Shown: positions 53,755 to 64,000 of the stretch, piece after piece | Position numbering within the stretch: position 1 is the stretch's first letter | How the letters are laid out: each line of letters opens with the position of its first letter | Assembly: GCA_036245525.1 (NCBI GenBank) | Contig: BTPG01000004.1 | Span: 51,545,258-51,609,257, forward strand | Direction: 5' to 3' | DNA length: 64,000 nucleotides | Origin: Semisulcospira habei | Taxonomy: Eukaryota; Mollusca; Gastropoda; Semisulcospiridae | Position numbers and translations under genes: made by a program | The notes under the pieces: model-generated | Seen by the model: only the letters and a program-made list of their open reading frames with translations | Databases searched by the model: none | Told to the model about the DNA's origin: nothing

Positions 53755-54710
53755 GGGCAGTCACATCCTCCCCACTACTGTCATACGTGGTCTTTCATCC
53801 TTTTCATCCAGATACACTACTGATTGAAATATATATACTGACTTCCATTAAAACGCGAAAAAGCGTCTGTAAGTCAGTGCACCCGCAAACAAAGAGCCAC
53901 CCTGACAGCAAAACAAGAACATTTTATTTGTTGCTTACTTCAGATGTTCAGCCTACTGTCTGAGCTACCTTCACACAAAAATTGGATGAGTTATCGCCCA
54001 TGGCTATCTTGGAGAACACAGGGCTTCATTAGTGGTGAAAATAAGCAAAACTGGACACACTCTCTGAAGCAAGTTTCCTGTGATATGTTTTTAACACATA
54101 AGTTGCATGGATTTTTTTTATGATGTCATTAACTGCCTCAAACGAAATTTGACTCTAAAAATTCATTAGAGAACCAGAACTTCCGGTGCACACCATTTTC
54201 TTAATAAATCTTATTTGATTTAATGTGAATTACTTTCAAACCATTTTTTTTTATGCTCCAGTGACTGACACAGAGATAAAGAACACACCCATATCCATTT
54301 GATTAGGTAAATATGGGCCGCTATCCTAAAAAAAAAGAACTTTTTGATTTTCATATTTGCAGGTCATGTTGATTATTTGGGTGCCTTTGACAAACAAAAG
54401 TAGGTCAAGACCAAACAGGCCGGATTTTCATGCACACGGACCCTAGAGACACTGCACGTTGGTTGGCTTTAAGCTGTGTCCTGTGCAGATGCTCCCATTT
54501 CACTTTCAATATCCTGTGATGGTAGTGTCACTGATGACGTCATAAGTCATCGATGTGCGATTTTTAAGACCAAACATTCTATTTGCACACGACATAACAC
54601 ACTCCTCAAAACATTTTCTAATAAATGACGTCAAAATAACCCGGATTAAGGCATATTTACGAAGAAAGGTGCTATGGTGAAATATTCGCGTTTCTTTTGT
54701 TGATCAGTTT
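53755..54710. other. Intronic stretch, no gene seen
   Basis: Nothing recognised. Confidence 0.4.
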
Positions 54711-54714
54711 AGTT

Positions 54715-54807
54715 CACTATGATAGTTCAAGGGTGGTGCCAGAATAGCTTGGCGCCTCAGGCGCTAAGCTATTCTGGCACCACCCTTGAACTAAAATGGT
54801 CGATTTG
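54715..54807. repeat. PAL-B palindrome
   Basis: GATAGTTCAAGGGTGGTGCC against GGCACCACCCTTGAACTA; short centre CGCCTCAGGCG. The TTAA-type flanks are missing. Confidence 0.9.
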
Positions 54808-54861
54808 TAATGTAGCCCTTCATGGGACAGTAAGCACATTAAAAACAAACCAGCCTGATTA

Positions 54862-55150
54862 GTTTCGTGTTTAACGTCCACGGCACCGGAGTGACGGGCG
54901 GGTTATGGGGGGACAGGGAAATTTATTGCCTATGGAGTACGACCTGAACACTGATCAACTCAGGCGCACTCCAACTGTGCCACTTTGATTTACTAGGACC
55001 TTTTAACGGACATGCTATTGAACAAATCCGTTTTTTTCCCCTGGATTGTGAGTCCAGCTACCGGGGCCGGGACGGGATTCGAACCCACGACCCGCGATTC
55101 CCTTCGCTCTCCTGCTACGCCATTTAACCGCCTGAGCTATTTCGGACTCC
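54862..55150 (-). repeat. tRNA-derived SINE
   Basis: The minus strand starts GTCCGAAATAGCTCAGGCGG (A-box region about 55121-55150), with B-box GGTTCGAATCC at about 55074-55084, then GGACTCACAATCC, AGGTCGTACTCCATAGG and GTTAAACACGAAAC. About 280 bp. A body fragment is also at 7575-7688. Confidence 0.85.
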
Positions 55151-55369
55151 CTAAAAACCAGCCTCAGGATGTACTAGGTTAAATCCACGAAGGGGCGTTC
55201 GATAGTAGGCTGTGTCTGATACAGTGGGTATCTGTCCCGAAGTGCGACTGCGTGCGTATTTGACGCTGAGGCCGGCCTCATCACCGCTGATCGAGTTACA
55301 TCAGCCACCCATCCCCGCTAATCAGGATACATTGCACGTTTGGTCAACAACATGCGAGCCGCTGATTCA

Positions 55370-55440
55370 ACCCTCCCCCCCCCCCCCCACCCCTCTCCGG
55401 TACCCGCCGGCCCCCCTTCCTCCTCCCCTGCCAGTCACAG
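55370..55440. repeat. C-rich tract
   Basis: C-runs with CCT. Confidence 0.85.
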
Positions 55441-55658
55441 GGGGAGGCTGTTCTTCTCTCGACGTTTTCAGGCACGCAGCTAAAGCCACTGAAGGGCGGA
55501 AAGAGCTTAGGTATTAATAAACCTCTGCAGATTTTATGCCACTCGTAGATCTAACATTCGGTTTCTGTTTTACTGCGTTCGGACTTCCCGTCGTATGCTG
55601 ACCCCCTCACAGCTTCTTTCTTCTCAGAAACATAAACGTAAATGTTCTGAATCGTACA

Positions 55659-55692
55659 AGCAAGAGGCATAGATTCTCATGAGCCCCTGCAT
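55659..55692. repeat. PAL-A left arm
   Basis: GCAAGAGGCATAGATTCTCA, then TGAGCCCCTGCA; the right arm is missing. Confidence 0.8.
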
Positions 55693-56044
55693 CCGCAAAA
55701 TGGAAGATTCCTCAAAGGGAGTATCCGCCCCTCCCTCCCTCCCCTTCCTCCCTTATGATCTGTTGTTCCTCCGTACTTATCCCGTCAAGATCTGTTTTGG
55801 AAACACGAGCATCCTTCTAGTGTCAACAACAGTTTGTGGGCGAAGGCTGAATCACCGAGAAAAAAAAAAAAAAATCGCACTCAACTCTCAACTTCTCTAC
55901 AGGCAAAAGAATATGACTTATAGGTATGTGCTCTGTGATTGGGACTTTCTAGACTACAGCGGATAACTGCAATCTGTGTCGGAATTGAAAAGGAGATCCG
56001 GGCTGCAGAAGGTCAGACCTGGAGCCAGTTACATGAGAACGTTT

Positions 56045-56152
56045 AGTCCTGCGCCAGCCACTAAGCTAGGTGCTCCTGTGTAACGGAGCACCTTGCCTAG
56101 TGGATGGCGCAGGATAGCGGAGAACCTTGCTTAGTGGCTGGCTCAGGACTAG
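56045..56152. repeat. Palindrome of a further family (PAL-I)
   Basis: TCCTGCGCCAGCCACTAAGC and GGTGCTCC face GGAGCACC and CCTAGTGGATGGCGCAGGA. A second right arm, CTTAGTGGCTGGCTCAGGAC, follows. Confidence 0.75.
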
Positions 56153-56537
56153 GCTCAGTCATGCAACGGGCTCCAGTACCCGACTGACCAAGCCCCCAAC
56201 CATTAGTAAGATGTGTCGTTCCGCTTTGGGACCTGCGCCATGTTATATGTCCATCTACACAACATTGAAATTTCATCAAACTTGAACAGCTTGAGGTGAT
56301 TCTTCGCAATATAGCGTAGTTCACATGAACGTGCGTACTCAGTCGAGTGCGCGGCACTTTAAAGCCGTATAGGAATCGTTCAGTTTGAAGACGTTCTTCC
56401 CTAGCCCCGTTATTATTTGCATGCGAGCTGAAAATCCGCGAAATGCTTGGGACATTTCTGGTCAGCTTAGTGGCATTAGAGCAGGGCTTGCACGCACGTG
56501 CCAGGGCAAACTTAAAACACTGAAACCTCTCCATCCG

Positions 56538-56604
56538 AAAGAGGCATAGATACTCATGAACCCCTGCAGGATACAGGGGCTCATGAGTATCTATGCCATT
56601 TGCG
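56538..56604. repeat. PAL-A palindrome
   Basis: Paired private change GATACTCATGA / TCATGAGTATC. Confidence 0.9.
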
Positions 56605-56674
56605 GACGTAAATGAAATCAGTTTATGTCTGTACCCCTCTGGAATGGGAATTTTTTTCAGTGAGACTCTCCATC

Positions 56675-56731
56675 TGCAAGAGGCATATACAATCAAGAGC
56701 CCCTGCAGTCTTGAGTATATATGCCTCTTGC
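56675..56731. repeat. PAL-A palindrome, right core shortened
   Basis: GCAAGAGGCATATACAATCA against TTGAGTATATATGCCTCTTGC. ATATAC / GTATATAT is mostly paired, unlike consensus ATAGATC. Confidence 0.87.
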
Positions 56732-57045
56732 CTTCATGACCTGCTTCACTCTATGTTCCTAAATGGGAATAGATCGGTAGGGAGGTTCACAAAGTGTGTC
56801 GATATTTAATCTGTCCGGATCTCTCAGGAATTGCAAAAACTGCGGGGCTGTCAAAAAGTTTTGCTTATCACTGGCTGCCGAACGTGTTGTTTTTGCAGGG
56901 AGGTCTCTGGCAGATTAAATTGCAATTTTCTGGGGCTATCTGATTAGATTGGCGTGGCATTAGGGATTGTCAGGAATAATTATGTGTAAATGACATTGGA
57001 AATGGACAGACGTGGCAGTACATGTAGATAAGTAAATAAACGAAG

Positions 57046-57049
<4 letters not shown>

Positions 57050-57095
<46 letters not shown>

Positions 57096-57160
57096 ACACA
57101 AAAAAACCCAACAACAACAAAAAGAAAAAGACGAAAAAAAAAAAAAAAAAAAAAAAAACC
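57050..57160. repeat. Poly-A tracts
   Basis: About 43 A, an AC/AAC-rich spacer, then about 26 A. Confidence 0.95.
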
Positions 57161-57646
57161 ACAGAAAACCCCCCGACAGGAAACAAATGATCTGAATGAA
57201 GTACATTCACTATATAACGCTATCACTGACATCCCCATTTTCATTTTCATGCACTCTTTTCATACCGAATCTTCCTTTTGGCCATGAATTGAAATGTCAT
57301 TTATTAATAAAACTTAAATTTAATTCGACTTTAAATCAAGGACATGAGCCGGACACGGAAGATTACAGATCGTTTCATTGCAAGAGACCTTTTAGCCCAT
57401 AAGCAAATTGGGTGTGGGAAATGGCCGATAATATTAAAAAACAAGTTTGCTCATTGCCTTGATGAGGTCAAAAAGTTATTGCAGCTGCAGCATGAAGACA
57501 AAAATCCCTTCACGACAAATTCACAATCCCTGAAAGAAATGCTATGAGATACAAAAACATATTGCTTCCATGAATATTTTGTCTTGTACGAGTTATAACT
57601 TTTTAGAAGTAAAGTTTTCAAGGACAAAATATCCACTGAATATCTG

Positions 57647-57730
57647 TTGACACGATTGCCTGTCGGTAGCGGTTTTTGTCGCGATGATTCCGGCAGGAAA
57701 ACTGCTACCGACAGCCGGCAACGGGTCAAC
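57647..57730. mobile_element. PAL-E element, short copy
   Basis: TGTCGGTAGCGGTTTTTGTC against AAACTGCTACCGACAGCC, with GCGATGATTCC in the centre. Confidence 0.8.
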
Positions 57731-57732
57731 TG

Positions 57733-57795
57733 TGTGCTGGTCTGTGATTTTGGACCTTACGTAAGGTCCAAAATCACAGACAAGCGCACACACAC
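57733..57795. repeat. PAL-C palindrome, core deleted but perfect
   Basis: GTCTGTGATTTTGGACCTTA directly meets CGTAAGGTCCAAAATCACAG. Directly abuts the PAL-E copy. Confidence 0.93.
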
Positions 57796-58169
57796 ACACA
57801 CACGTGACCGGAGCAGCAGACGATGCTTAGCTAATCGTAAGTGAAAACACAAACCGCGGCAACCGATCCGAGGACAGGACCCTCCCTTCCTCCCGCAGGA
57901 AGTTTATCTCTTCAGCCCCTCAGCCTCTTCAACCCCTCTATTCCGCAGGATTCACAGATCCGCATGGGCATATATACAGTCGCCAGGGGTTCATGGGAAT
58001 GCGTTGTACGTACCCACTGCTTGCAGAAATCGGCGGCTTTCTTAAAACCCTTTCAGTCACTGTCAGTGGTCGCAGATGGTAAGGTGTTTTCTCCTTTAGG
58101 AAGGAACTGTGAGAAGACGTCTGACGAGTAGGGTGGAGCGCGCATGCGCCTTTCCGAGCGCACCCGAGG

Positions 58170-58203
58170 TCCCATCATGACCAAAAGGTCCCATCATGAC
58201 CGG
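58170..58203. repeat. Short tandem duplication
   Basis: GGTCCCATCATGACC occurs twice, separated by four bases. Confidence 0.85.
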
Positions 58204-58312
58204 ACCGAACTGAACTGACCTGAGCTGCACGTGTTTCAGTGTGAAATCTTTGTCAACTCAAGCCCAACGAACCTCCCGCGTCCAAGTAAACGTGGACACA
58301 AAGTCTGGTGGA

Positions 58313-58378
58313 CAAGAGGCATGGATCCTCATGAGCCCCCGCAGTCGCGGGGGCTCATGAGGATCTATGTCTCTTGCA
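58313..58378. repeat. PAL-A palindrome
   Basis: Near-consensus. The flank GCAGTGAAGGGGTTAA ends at TTAA (58416-58419). Confidence 0.93.
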
Positions 58379-58576
58379 TTTGTGTGTTGCTCTTTGTGTC
58401 CCAGCAGTGAAGGGGTTAACTTACAGCTCTGTCCCGTACGCGGGGGAAGGTATCAGGGTTTCTGTGTGATCTACTTGGTCAGGGTGCTGTAGTTGGGGCA
58501 GAAGCCAAACGCTACAAGCCCTACACCTCCTACGTCAGAGAAAGACTGATGAATATGAACAGCAGGTTGATTCCTG

Positions 58577-58617
58577 CCAGCAGTTGCAGGGACTCATGAG
58601 GATCTATACCTCTTGCA
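58577..58617. repeat. PAL-A right arm
   Basis: GCAGGGACTCATGAGGATCT, then ATACCTCTTGCAG. Confidence 0.8.
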
Positions 58618-58805
58618 GATGGTCGGCCGCTTGCTGTTCAAATCCGTCGTCTGTGATCATTAGTGTGATACTCCTACACGATCCAGAAGTGAGCTGTGTG
58701 GCCATTGATTTTATCGGCAGGTGGAGCCAGTTGCATGCAACTGATCCCCGGTGTCCAGCGCTCAAAGGTCACCCAGAAACTCGAGGGTTCCCCATGTTTA
58801 CCGTG

Positions 58806-58870
58806 GCAACTTCTCGTCCAAATCCCGTCACTTCTCGTCCAGATCTGGCCACTTCTCGTGAAAATCTTGC
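58806..58870. repeat. 21-bp tandem repeat, three units
   Basis: ACTTCTCGTCCAAATC / ACTTCTCGTCCAGATC / ACTTCTCGTGAAAATC. Confidence 0.85.
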
Positions 58871-59359
58871 GGTCAAGGGACAGAACTCACGGTCAAGCGG
58901 TCAAATGAAGGAACAAGCCTTAGGCCAAGGGAAAGAATTCGCACGGCACAGATGACAAAATGTGTATATTTCGCAACTGATTTTAATGTTTTCCAGTTCA
59001 TGAGAAACGAGAGAATGGGGAAGGTTCCAGAAAGCTCAGCACAACTTCCGGCACAAAGTTCACCTGACAGAGGTTTCATTGGCCAAAGCCAAGGGAAAGA
59101 ACTCATGGTGATCTGTCTGTAGATCAAGGCTCTCGGCCGTAAGATTCACAATCACACACGATCAGAGTTACAGAACCTTCAGAAACCGTTGGTGATGGCA
59201 AAGAAGTCAGGACGACATAACAAGAACCTGTGCTGGTACTATAGAGGGCAGGAAGAAAGGAACTGCTTGCAAAAACTATGGCAGCAATCAGATGGTAAAC
59301 GACAAACACACTGGGGGCGATTCTGTTTCCTTGTACCAACCACACTCAGCTAAACACTC

Positions 59360-59430
59360 TCCATCTGCGGCACGGATCCTCATCGCACGCTGCAGGAATT
59401 GCGACGACTAATCTACATCTTATCCTCTTG
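59360..59430. repeat. PAL-A palindrome, decayed
   Basis: GCGGCACGGATCCTCATCGC with CTACATCTTATCCTCTTGC. Confidence 0.5.
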
Positions 59431-59461
59431 CCGAAAGGAATAATTTTCAAACATGTCTGCG

Positions 59462-59522
59462 CTTGTCTGTGATTTTGGACCCTACGACCAAAGGCCGTAA
59501 GGTCCAAAATCATAGATCAGCA
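59462..59522. repeat. PAL-C palindrome
   Basis: TTGTCTGTGATTTTGGACCC against GTCCAAAATCATAGATCAG; good pairing. Confidence 0.88.
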
Positions 59523-59694
59523 CACATCTGTATTTCTGTATGCGTCTGTGTTCTCCAGACGTGGGAGATGAGAGGGGTTTCAGCCTTCATCTGGCACCCC
59601 ACAGCTGAAACAATACAAAGGAGCTCACCAGGTGGGCAGCGGGGTCGGGGATCAAAAATAGACTTGGGGTGTGGCTGCGTCAGTTTAGGTGTGC

Positions 59695-59757
59695 GCTGGT
59701 CTGTGATTTCAGATCTTGCGGCTTCAGGCCGCAAGGCACAAAAGCACAGACCAACCC
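59695..59757. repeat. PAL-C palindrome, inner stem co-varied
   Basis: CTTGCGGC / GCCGCAAG replaces CTTACGGC / GCCGTAAG on both arms. Confidence 0.88.
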
Positions 59758-60349
59758 ACCAACATGTCGAACAGACAAAAAAAAAAAAAAAAAAAAAATC
59801 GCAACCCCAACGCAACGCCAGTCTGGACTGACAGGTTAATATTCAGTCAGATAAGTGAACGACACGAAAAACAACAACAAAAACCCCCAAAAAAACCCCA
59901 AACAAAACAAACAAAAAACAAGATGGGATGAACCATAACCCACAAAATCCCTTCTATATGCGAGCTGCCCTCGCTGTCAAGGGTCTCTCTACCTCTCGTC
60001 TTTGACCTAATTCTGATGTTGAAATATCTCCTTTTGAAAAAGCATAGCAGATCTGCCAATGCGCCATAGTGAATTCTAAAAGGGGAACTTGACAGTGCAT
60101 ACGCGTCATTGGTTTGTCAAACGTCATTTATCATGACGTATTTTTGGTTTTTACGTAATTTTATATTTAGCCTGATATGAGTTTCACTTTCGCTTCAAGA
60201 CTTGAGAAAATGGTGACACAACTAGAATTTCACAGTACTATTTCAGTCATGCTTAATAATTTGTATGAAGTATCAGGTTGACATTATCTAGCTACATGAT
60301 ACACTAAGTACACCGGCATGCTCTTCTGAAAGCTCGTCGATGTGTGTGT

Positions 60350-60495
<146 letters not shown>

Positions 60496-60514
60496 CGAGA
60501 GCGCGCGCTCCAAA

Positions 60515-60566
60515 CATCTCCAAGAGGCATAGATCCTCATGGGCCCGGATTTATGCCTCTTAGAGA
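60515..60566. repeat. PAL-A palindrome, core deleted, between two TG arrays
   Basis: CATCTCCAAGAGGCATAGAT against ATTTATGCCTCTTAGAGATG; the outer CATCTC / GAGATG extension is paired. Confidence 0.88.
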
Positions 60567-60574
60567 TGCGCGCA

Positions 60575-60577
60575 TGT

Positions 60578-60640
<63 letters not shown>
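60575..60640. repeat. (TG)n microsatellite
   Basis: About 60 bp of TG. Confidence 0.95.
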
Positions 60641-60659
60641 CGCGTGCGAGAGAGAGAAT

Positions 60660-61265
60660 TACGTCATATTTAGAGTATTGCGTCAATGTCTGCGTGGTAA
60701 CGGAGTTGCTTCTTTTACGTCACCGCCACTGTCTTGACTTTCTTCAGAAGTCAAGGTTTAATACTGTTTTTTTTTTTTTCTGAAAAGAATTAATGTTAAT
60801 TAAGAAGTTGAAAAGATACAAAGCTGGCTAACAAACTCATCCAATGTCTTTCTCCAAACTAGCTATATCCAAAATTTCAAGTAAATATGACAAAAATTTA
60901 CGGACTCTAATCTGGGTCAACCGACTTTCAATAAACTGTCTTTTATGTCTTCAAGGAGACACCCCGTTACAAAATGCTCGGAGGCTCTCTTAGCCACCCT
61001 TAGAGAAAATATTTCGCCAAGTTTCATGCTTATGCGTACAGCAATATCGGAGATTCTCGTGCTTACATACATACGCACATACGGCGCTTCCCGCCAAATG
61101 TACGTTCAGCAGCGAGGTTAGCGTAACTAGACATGACGTAATTTTTATCTTGTTCCTTCAGTTGTTAGAGGTTTAGGCCTGCCCGCCTTTGCTATTAAAT
61201 TCACCCCACCGCGACCCGTCCTAAACAGTTACTTCTATAAATAGAGGGGACTTTTAAAAAAAGAG
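60660..61265. other. Intronic stretch, no gene seen
   Basis: Nothing recognised. Confidence 0.4.
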
Positions 61266-61269
61266 AAAA

Positions 61270-61430
61270 GGTGTGCTGTTGAACGTCTTTCAGTTGTCAC
61301 CACGAAGGTGATTTCAAAGATCGGGCAGCGAGATGGGCCTGAACAAATTTTGACTCCGACTGGGTTGGAACCGATGACCTTTCGGAATAGAGAGTCAAAC
61401 GCTCTACCGTCCGAATTATCGACAACAAAA
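61270..61430 (-). repeat. tRNA-derived SINE
   Basis: The minus strand has ATAATTCGGACGGTAGAGCG (A-box) and GGTTCCAACCC (B-box), then AAAATTTGTTCAGG and CTTTGAAATCACCTTCGTGG. Same family as 35262-35402, opposite strand. Confidence 0.8.
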
Positions 61431-61463
61431 TTGCACAGAGATTTTCAGACGCATGTACATTTT

Positions 61464-61637
61464 TTAATCCCTTCCCTGTCGAGAAAAAGTGAGCATGAAG
61501 TTCCAACTGCAAGTGCCAATAGATCTTCATGAATCCCCCGCAGTTGCGGGGGCTTGTGAAGATCTATGCTTCTTGCTGAGGCCACTTTGTATCCATGTTC
61601 CTTGGACAGTGACGGGTCTTTGGCGTTGAATGAGCAA
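61464..61637 (+). mobile_element. PAL-A full-length element
   Basis: TTAATCCCTTCCCTGTCGAG at the left, GTGAGCATGAAGTTCCAAC, the hairpin (61509-61577, with GATCTTC / GAAGATC paired), then TGAGGCCACTTTGTATCC, ATGTTCCTTGGACAGTGACG and GTTGAATGAGCAAA. About 174 bp. Confidence 0.85.
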
Positions 61638-61969
61638 ACATTTTAGAAGCACACTCTCCGTTCAACGTCATGTACGTTTTTTTAGGGCTGCAAACTGCCA
61701 CCTCTCCAAAAGCTCTCCTATAATCCAAGTGACGGTCAACTACCCATTTCCTCCGTAAATTGCCGGGTGAACGGGTGCGTATGGATTAGTTCCATAAATT
61801 CAGACTTCAGCTGCTGAGAATTTTTTTAACACTGTGACAATTCTAAACTAATATGTCATATTTATTTTTTATTTTATATTTTTTTATGTTTTTTGTGCGA
61901 GAAAATTGAAAAAGACAAAGCGCTCTTAAATAAGACAAAAAATATGCCGCGCAAATAGGTTCGCAAAAG

Positions 61970-62167
61970 ACTACTTCACACATTTAGCCCCAACGCACGA
62001 CAGCAGGAGATGGATCGACCATGATAATTCAAGGTAGTGCCAGATTAGCTTGGCGCCTGACGGCGCCAAGCTAATCCGGCACTACCCTTGAATTATCATG
62101 ATCGATTCAACTCCTGCGACTGGCACATGGTCGTTAGGTGACACCGCCGTGGGGTTAAATGGGTTAA
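61970..62167. mobile_element. PAL-B element
   Basis: Core 62012-62107 of the GTAGTGCC subtype; two unpaired changes. Right end GGGTTAA at 62164-62167. Confidence 0.9.
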
Positions 62168-62207
62168 CATTGAAAAGGGCCAGGTCGGTGCAGCTGAGAA
62201 AATGAGT

Positions 62208-62272
62208 GCTGGTCTGTGATTTTGGACCTTACGGCTGGAAACCGTCAGGTAAAAACTCACAGACCAGCAGGC
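62208..62272. repeat. PAL-C palindrome
   Basis: TGCTGGTCTGTGATTTTGGA against AAAACTCACAGACCAGCA; the centre is partly decayed. Confidence 0.85.
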
Positions 62273-62319
62273 ATTATGGCCACGTGACGCTGACAAAAGA
62301 GCCGAGAATGTGTGGGAGA

Positions 62320-62400
62320 AAAAAAACAACAACAACAACAACGACAAAACGAAAACAATAAAACGAAAAGAAAAAAAAAAACAAAAAAAAAAACCCAAAC
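62320..62400. repeat. (AAC)n and poly-A tract
   Basis: CAA repeats and poly-A runs. Confidence 0.9.
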
Positions 62401-62668
62401 ACCTGGCGTTTACTGTGGGCAGAACTGATTAATTTCTTGATATATCAGTGTATTGAAAACCGATCCTTTTCCCGGAAATTGAACGTTGTGCTGTGCATGC
62501 CATTCTAAAATGCTGGCTATTTTGAGTACAGCGGAACCTGTTATGAACAACCACCTTTTTAAAACGTGATCTTAAAAGACAGATGATCTCTGAAGAGAAG
62601 GACGAAACGTCTCACCTGTCATGAAAAAATCATCATTTAGGTGGCTGTAGCCACCTGAATGGTGATCT

Positions 62669-62882
62669 TTAACTCATTGTACCCCAGACACACCACAGCA
62701 AGGTAAGGATAGACCATGATAGTTCAAGGGTGATGCCAGAATAGCTTGGCGCCTATGGGCGCCAAGCTATTCTGGCATCACCCTTGAACTATCATGGTCG
62801 ATCTGTGTCATGCACTACAATGCAGTCTTCAGAGGACAACACAAAAATTTTGGGATTTCGGTGTTGGGGTAGAATGAGTTAA
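62669..62882. mobile_element. PAL-B element, full length, TTAA-bounded
   Basis: 214 bp, same length and orientation as 53020-53233 and almost the same sequence. It lies 145 bp from the donor of the KIF26 exon at 63030. Confidence 0.93.
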
Positions 62883-62967
62883 TGACATAAGGGCAGTTGG
62901 ATGTGGCTCTACGATGTTAGCCGCTGGACTCTTGAATGCAAATACCAAAAAAAGGTAGAAGTAATAT

Positions 62968-62993
62968 TAAGAAAGAAAGAAAGAAAGAAAGAA
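62968..62993. repeat. (AAAG)n microsatellite
   Basis: Six AAAG units. Confidence 0.9.
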
Positions 62994-63029
62994 TAACGAA
63001 TTGCTTCTTGTATGACACGTGGTGCTTAC

Positions 63030-63227
63030 CTTGCGCAATGTCGGCCAGCAAGTCTCGCAAGACCTCGTTCTTTCCCGTGACCTCTACGGCCGAAACGCGT
63101 ACCGAAAAGCGTGCCCCGGTCTTGTCCTTCTGTTCGTTGATGAGCTTGAAGAGCCAGGCGATGGCGCACGGCATGACGCCCAGTGTTAATCCACTCTGGT
63201 CAGTGCCCAACATCGTGTGGGTCTTGC
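63030..63227 (-). CDS. KIF26: KIF26-like kinesin, first exon in window (P-loop end onward)
   Basis: The exon starts inside the nucleotide-binding P-loop: an incoming G completes GGC (Gly), followed by [55 protein letters not shown] and [10 protein letters not shown]. The segment [14 protein letters not shown] followed by [11 protein letters not shown] is typical of KIF26 proteins. The lysine and threonine of the Walker A motif (GKT) are present. The minus-strand acceptor is ttttttgttgcag (AG at 63229-63228) and the donor CAAG|GTAAGC (GT at 63029-63028). Length is 198 nt, phase 1 at both ends. An open-frame Met at 63213 is internal and is not the start of the protein. Upstream exons with the N-terminus lie beyond 64000. 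The exon lies 25.8 kb from the next one. Confidence 0.94.
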
Positions 63228-63321
63228 CTGCAACAAAAAAGCAAAATATATGTCATCAGTGTTATACTAAACACTCGATACCTACTCTCGCTCCCAGCAG
63301 CGAAGTGTGAATGGCATTTCA

Positions 63322-63359
63322 CAAGAGGCATAGATCTTCATGAGGATCTATGCCTCTTG
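63322..63359. repeat. PAL-A palindrome, core deleted
   Basis: CAAGAGGCATAGATCTTCAT directly joined to GAGGATCTATGCCTCTTG. It lies 95 bp upstream of the exon acceptor. Confidence 0.92.
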
Positions 63360-63865
63360 CAGACGGGTTTAGTTTGCTGAGTGTTAAGTGTTATCTGGGT
63401 GACAGCAGCTTAGACCACAACCTGTGCCAAAAATGCATAGAAGTGCATCAATAAGCAGTTGTTGATACTTCTGTCCACTGTGACCAGTGACGACATGCAT
63501 GATAATCGACGACGACGACGATAATGATAATACACAATGATGAAAGAACAGATTCATTTATGGTTGTCAATGATGAACAAACACAAAATGGCAACTGACT
63601 CAACAACAAAAAAAGAAAACAAGAGAACAGTAAAACACGAAACAACAGCATGGCTTGGAGGAGAAGAAATCGAGACAAATTCCACACAAGAGAACTTGAC
63701 CGCACTAATCTAAATGACAAAACTAAGGCTGACAAACCGCACCAAGATGATAAAGTTGTGTGTCCAGACTAAAGGAAATAACGCCAAACAAACCACAGTA
63801 CATTCGATAAGTAAACTTGACATACAGTCATTGATAAACAGCCCGTCATCAAGCCTACCCCATCT

Positions 63866-63931
63866 GCAAGAGGCATAGATTTTCATGAGGCCCTGCTTCA
63901 GCAGGGGCTCATGAAAATCTATGCCTCTTGC
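63866..63931. repeat. PAL-A palindrome
   Basis: Paired private change GATTTTCATGAG / CTCATGAAAATC; core GCTTCAGC. Confidence 0.94.
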
Positions 63932-64000
63932 CGATTGAAAAGAGCTCCAGCTGTGCCTACAATTGCGAGGGTTCTTAGGTTTAAGTGCGGAACCGCCAAC

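Larger units (their letters stand above)
63228..64000 (-). other. KIF26 intron upstream of the first exon (partial)
   Basis: The sequence upstream of the acceptor at 63228 contains two PAL-A copies (63322-63359 and 63866-63931) and A-rich DNA. No exon is seen. Confidence 0.7.

Noticed and set aside
56097..56696. 199-residue open frame on the minus strand
   Set aside because: It crosses two PAL-A copies and part of PAL-I; no family motif.
57344..57547. 67-residue open frame on the plus strand
   Set aside because: Plausible composition but no recognised motif, no splice context and no repeat partner in the window.

Overview
The window looks like animal genomic DNA, most likely from a marine mollusc and probably a gastropod. 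It has short exons with GT-AG borders and 10-26 kb introns, several LINE and tRNA-SINE families, long microsatellites, and no operon-like layout. The phylum is inferred from the type and density of repeats. The genus cannot be told from the sequence.

The only host gene I can support is on the minus strand. Three exons (63030-63227, 37053-37211, 27238-27333) encode consecutive pieces of the motor domain of a KIF26-type (kinesin-11 family) protein: the end of the P-loop onward, the middle of the motor, and the switch-I-equivalent region. All borders are phase 1 and the codons join cleanly across two introns of 25,818 and 9,719 bp. The rest of the gene lies outside the window, so nearly all 64 kb is intron.

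The introns are filled with repeats. (1) A palindromic element, called PAL-A here, has a 66-bp near-perfect hairpin at its core. There are about 40 two-armed copies plus about ten single-arm or decayed copies, all along the window. (2) Other unrelated palindromes, PAL-B to PAL-G, are also present. Several have TTAA at both ends, as expected for piggyBac-like non-autonomous elements. In most families the two arms of a copy have changed together, so each copy stays self-complementary although copies differ from each other. (3) Non-LTR retrotransposons: two near-identical 5'-truncated copies with a C-terminal zinc knuckle (7815-9863, 18279-19610), an RTE-like copy (20002-21061), three short 3' ends of a TAAG-tailed LINE (11444-11801, 14464-14706, 24249-24327) and two CR1/L2-like 3' ends (about 16290-16800, 30763-31146). 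Six have visible target-site duplications. (4) tRNA-derived SINEs lie at 35262-35402, 61270-61430 and 54862-55150. (5) Tandem arrays include a 70-bp satellite whose unit is itself a hairpin (39076-39566), a compound LINE/SINE-rich unit repeated at 29050-31430, and a degenerate CCAAT-rich array (44765-45450).

The strongest candidate for something undescribed is the set of palindromic families with co-varying arms and shared TTAA ends, packed at about one per kilobase into the introns of one gene.
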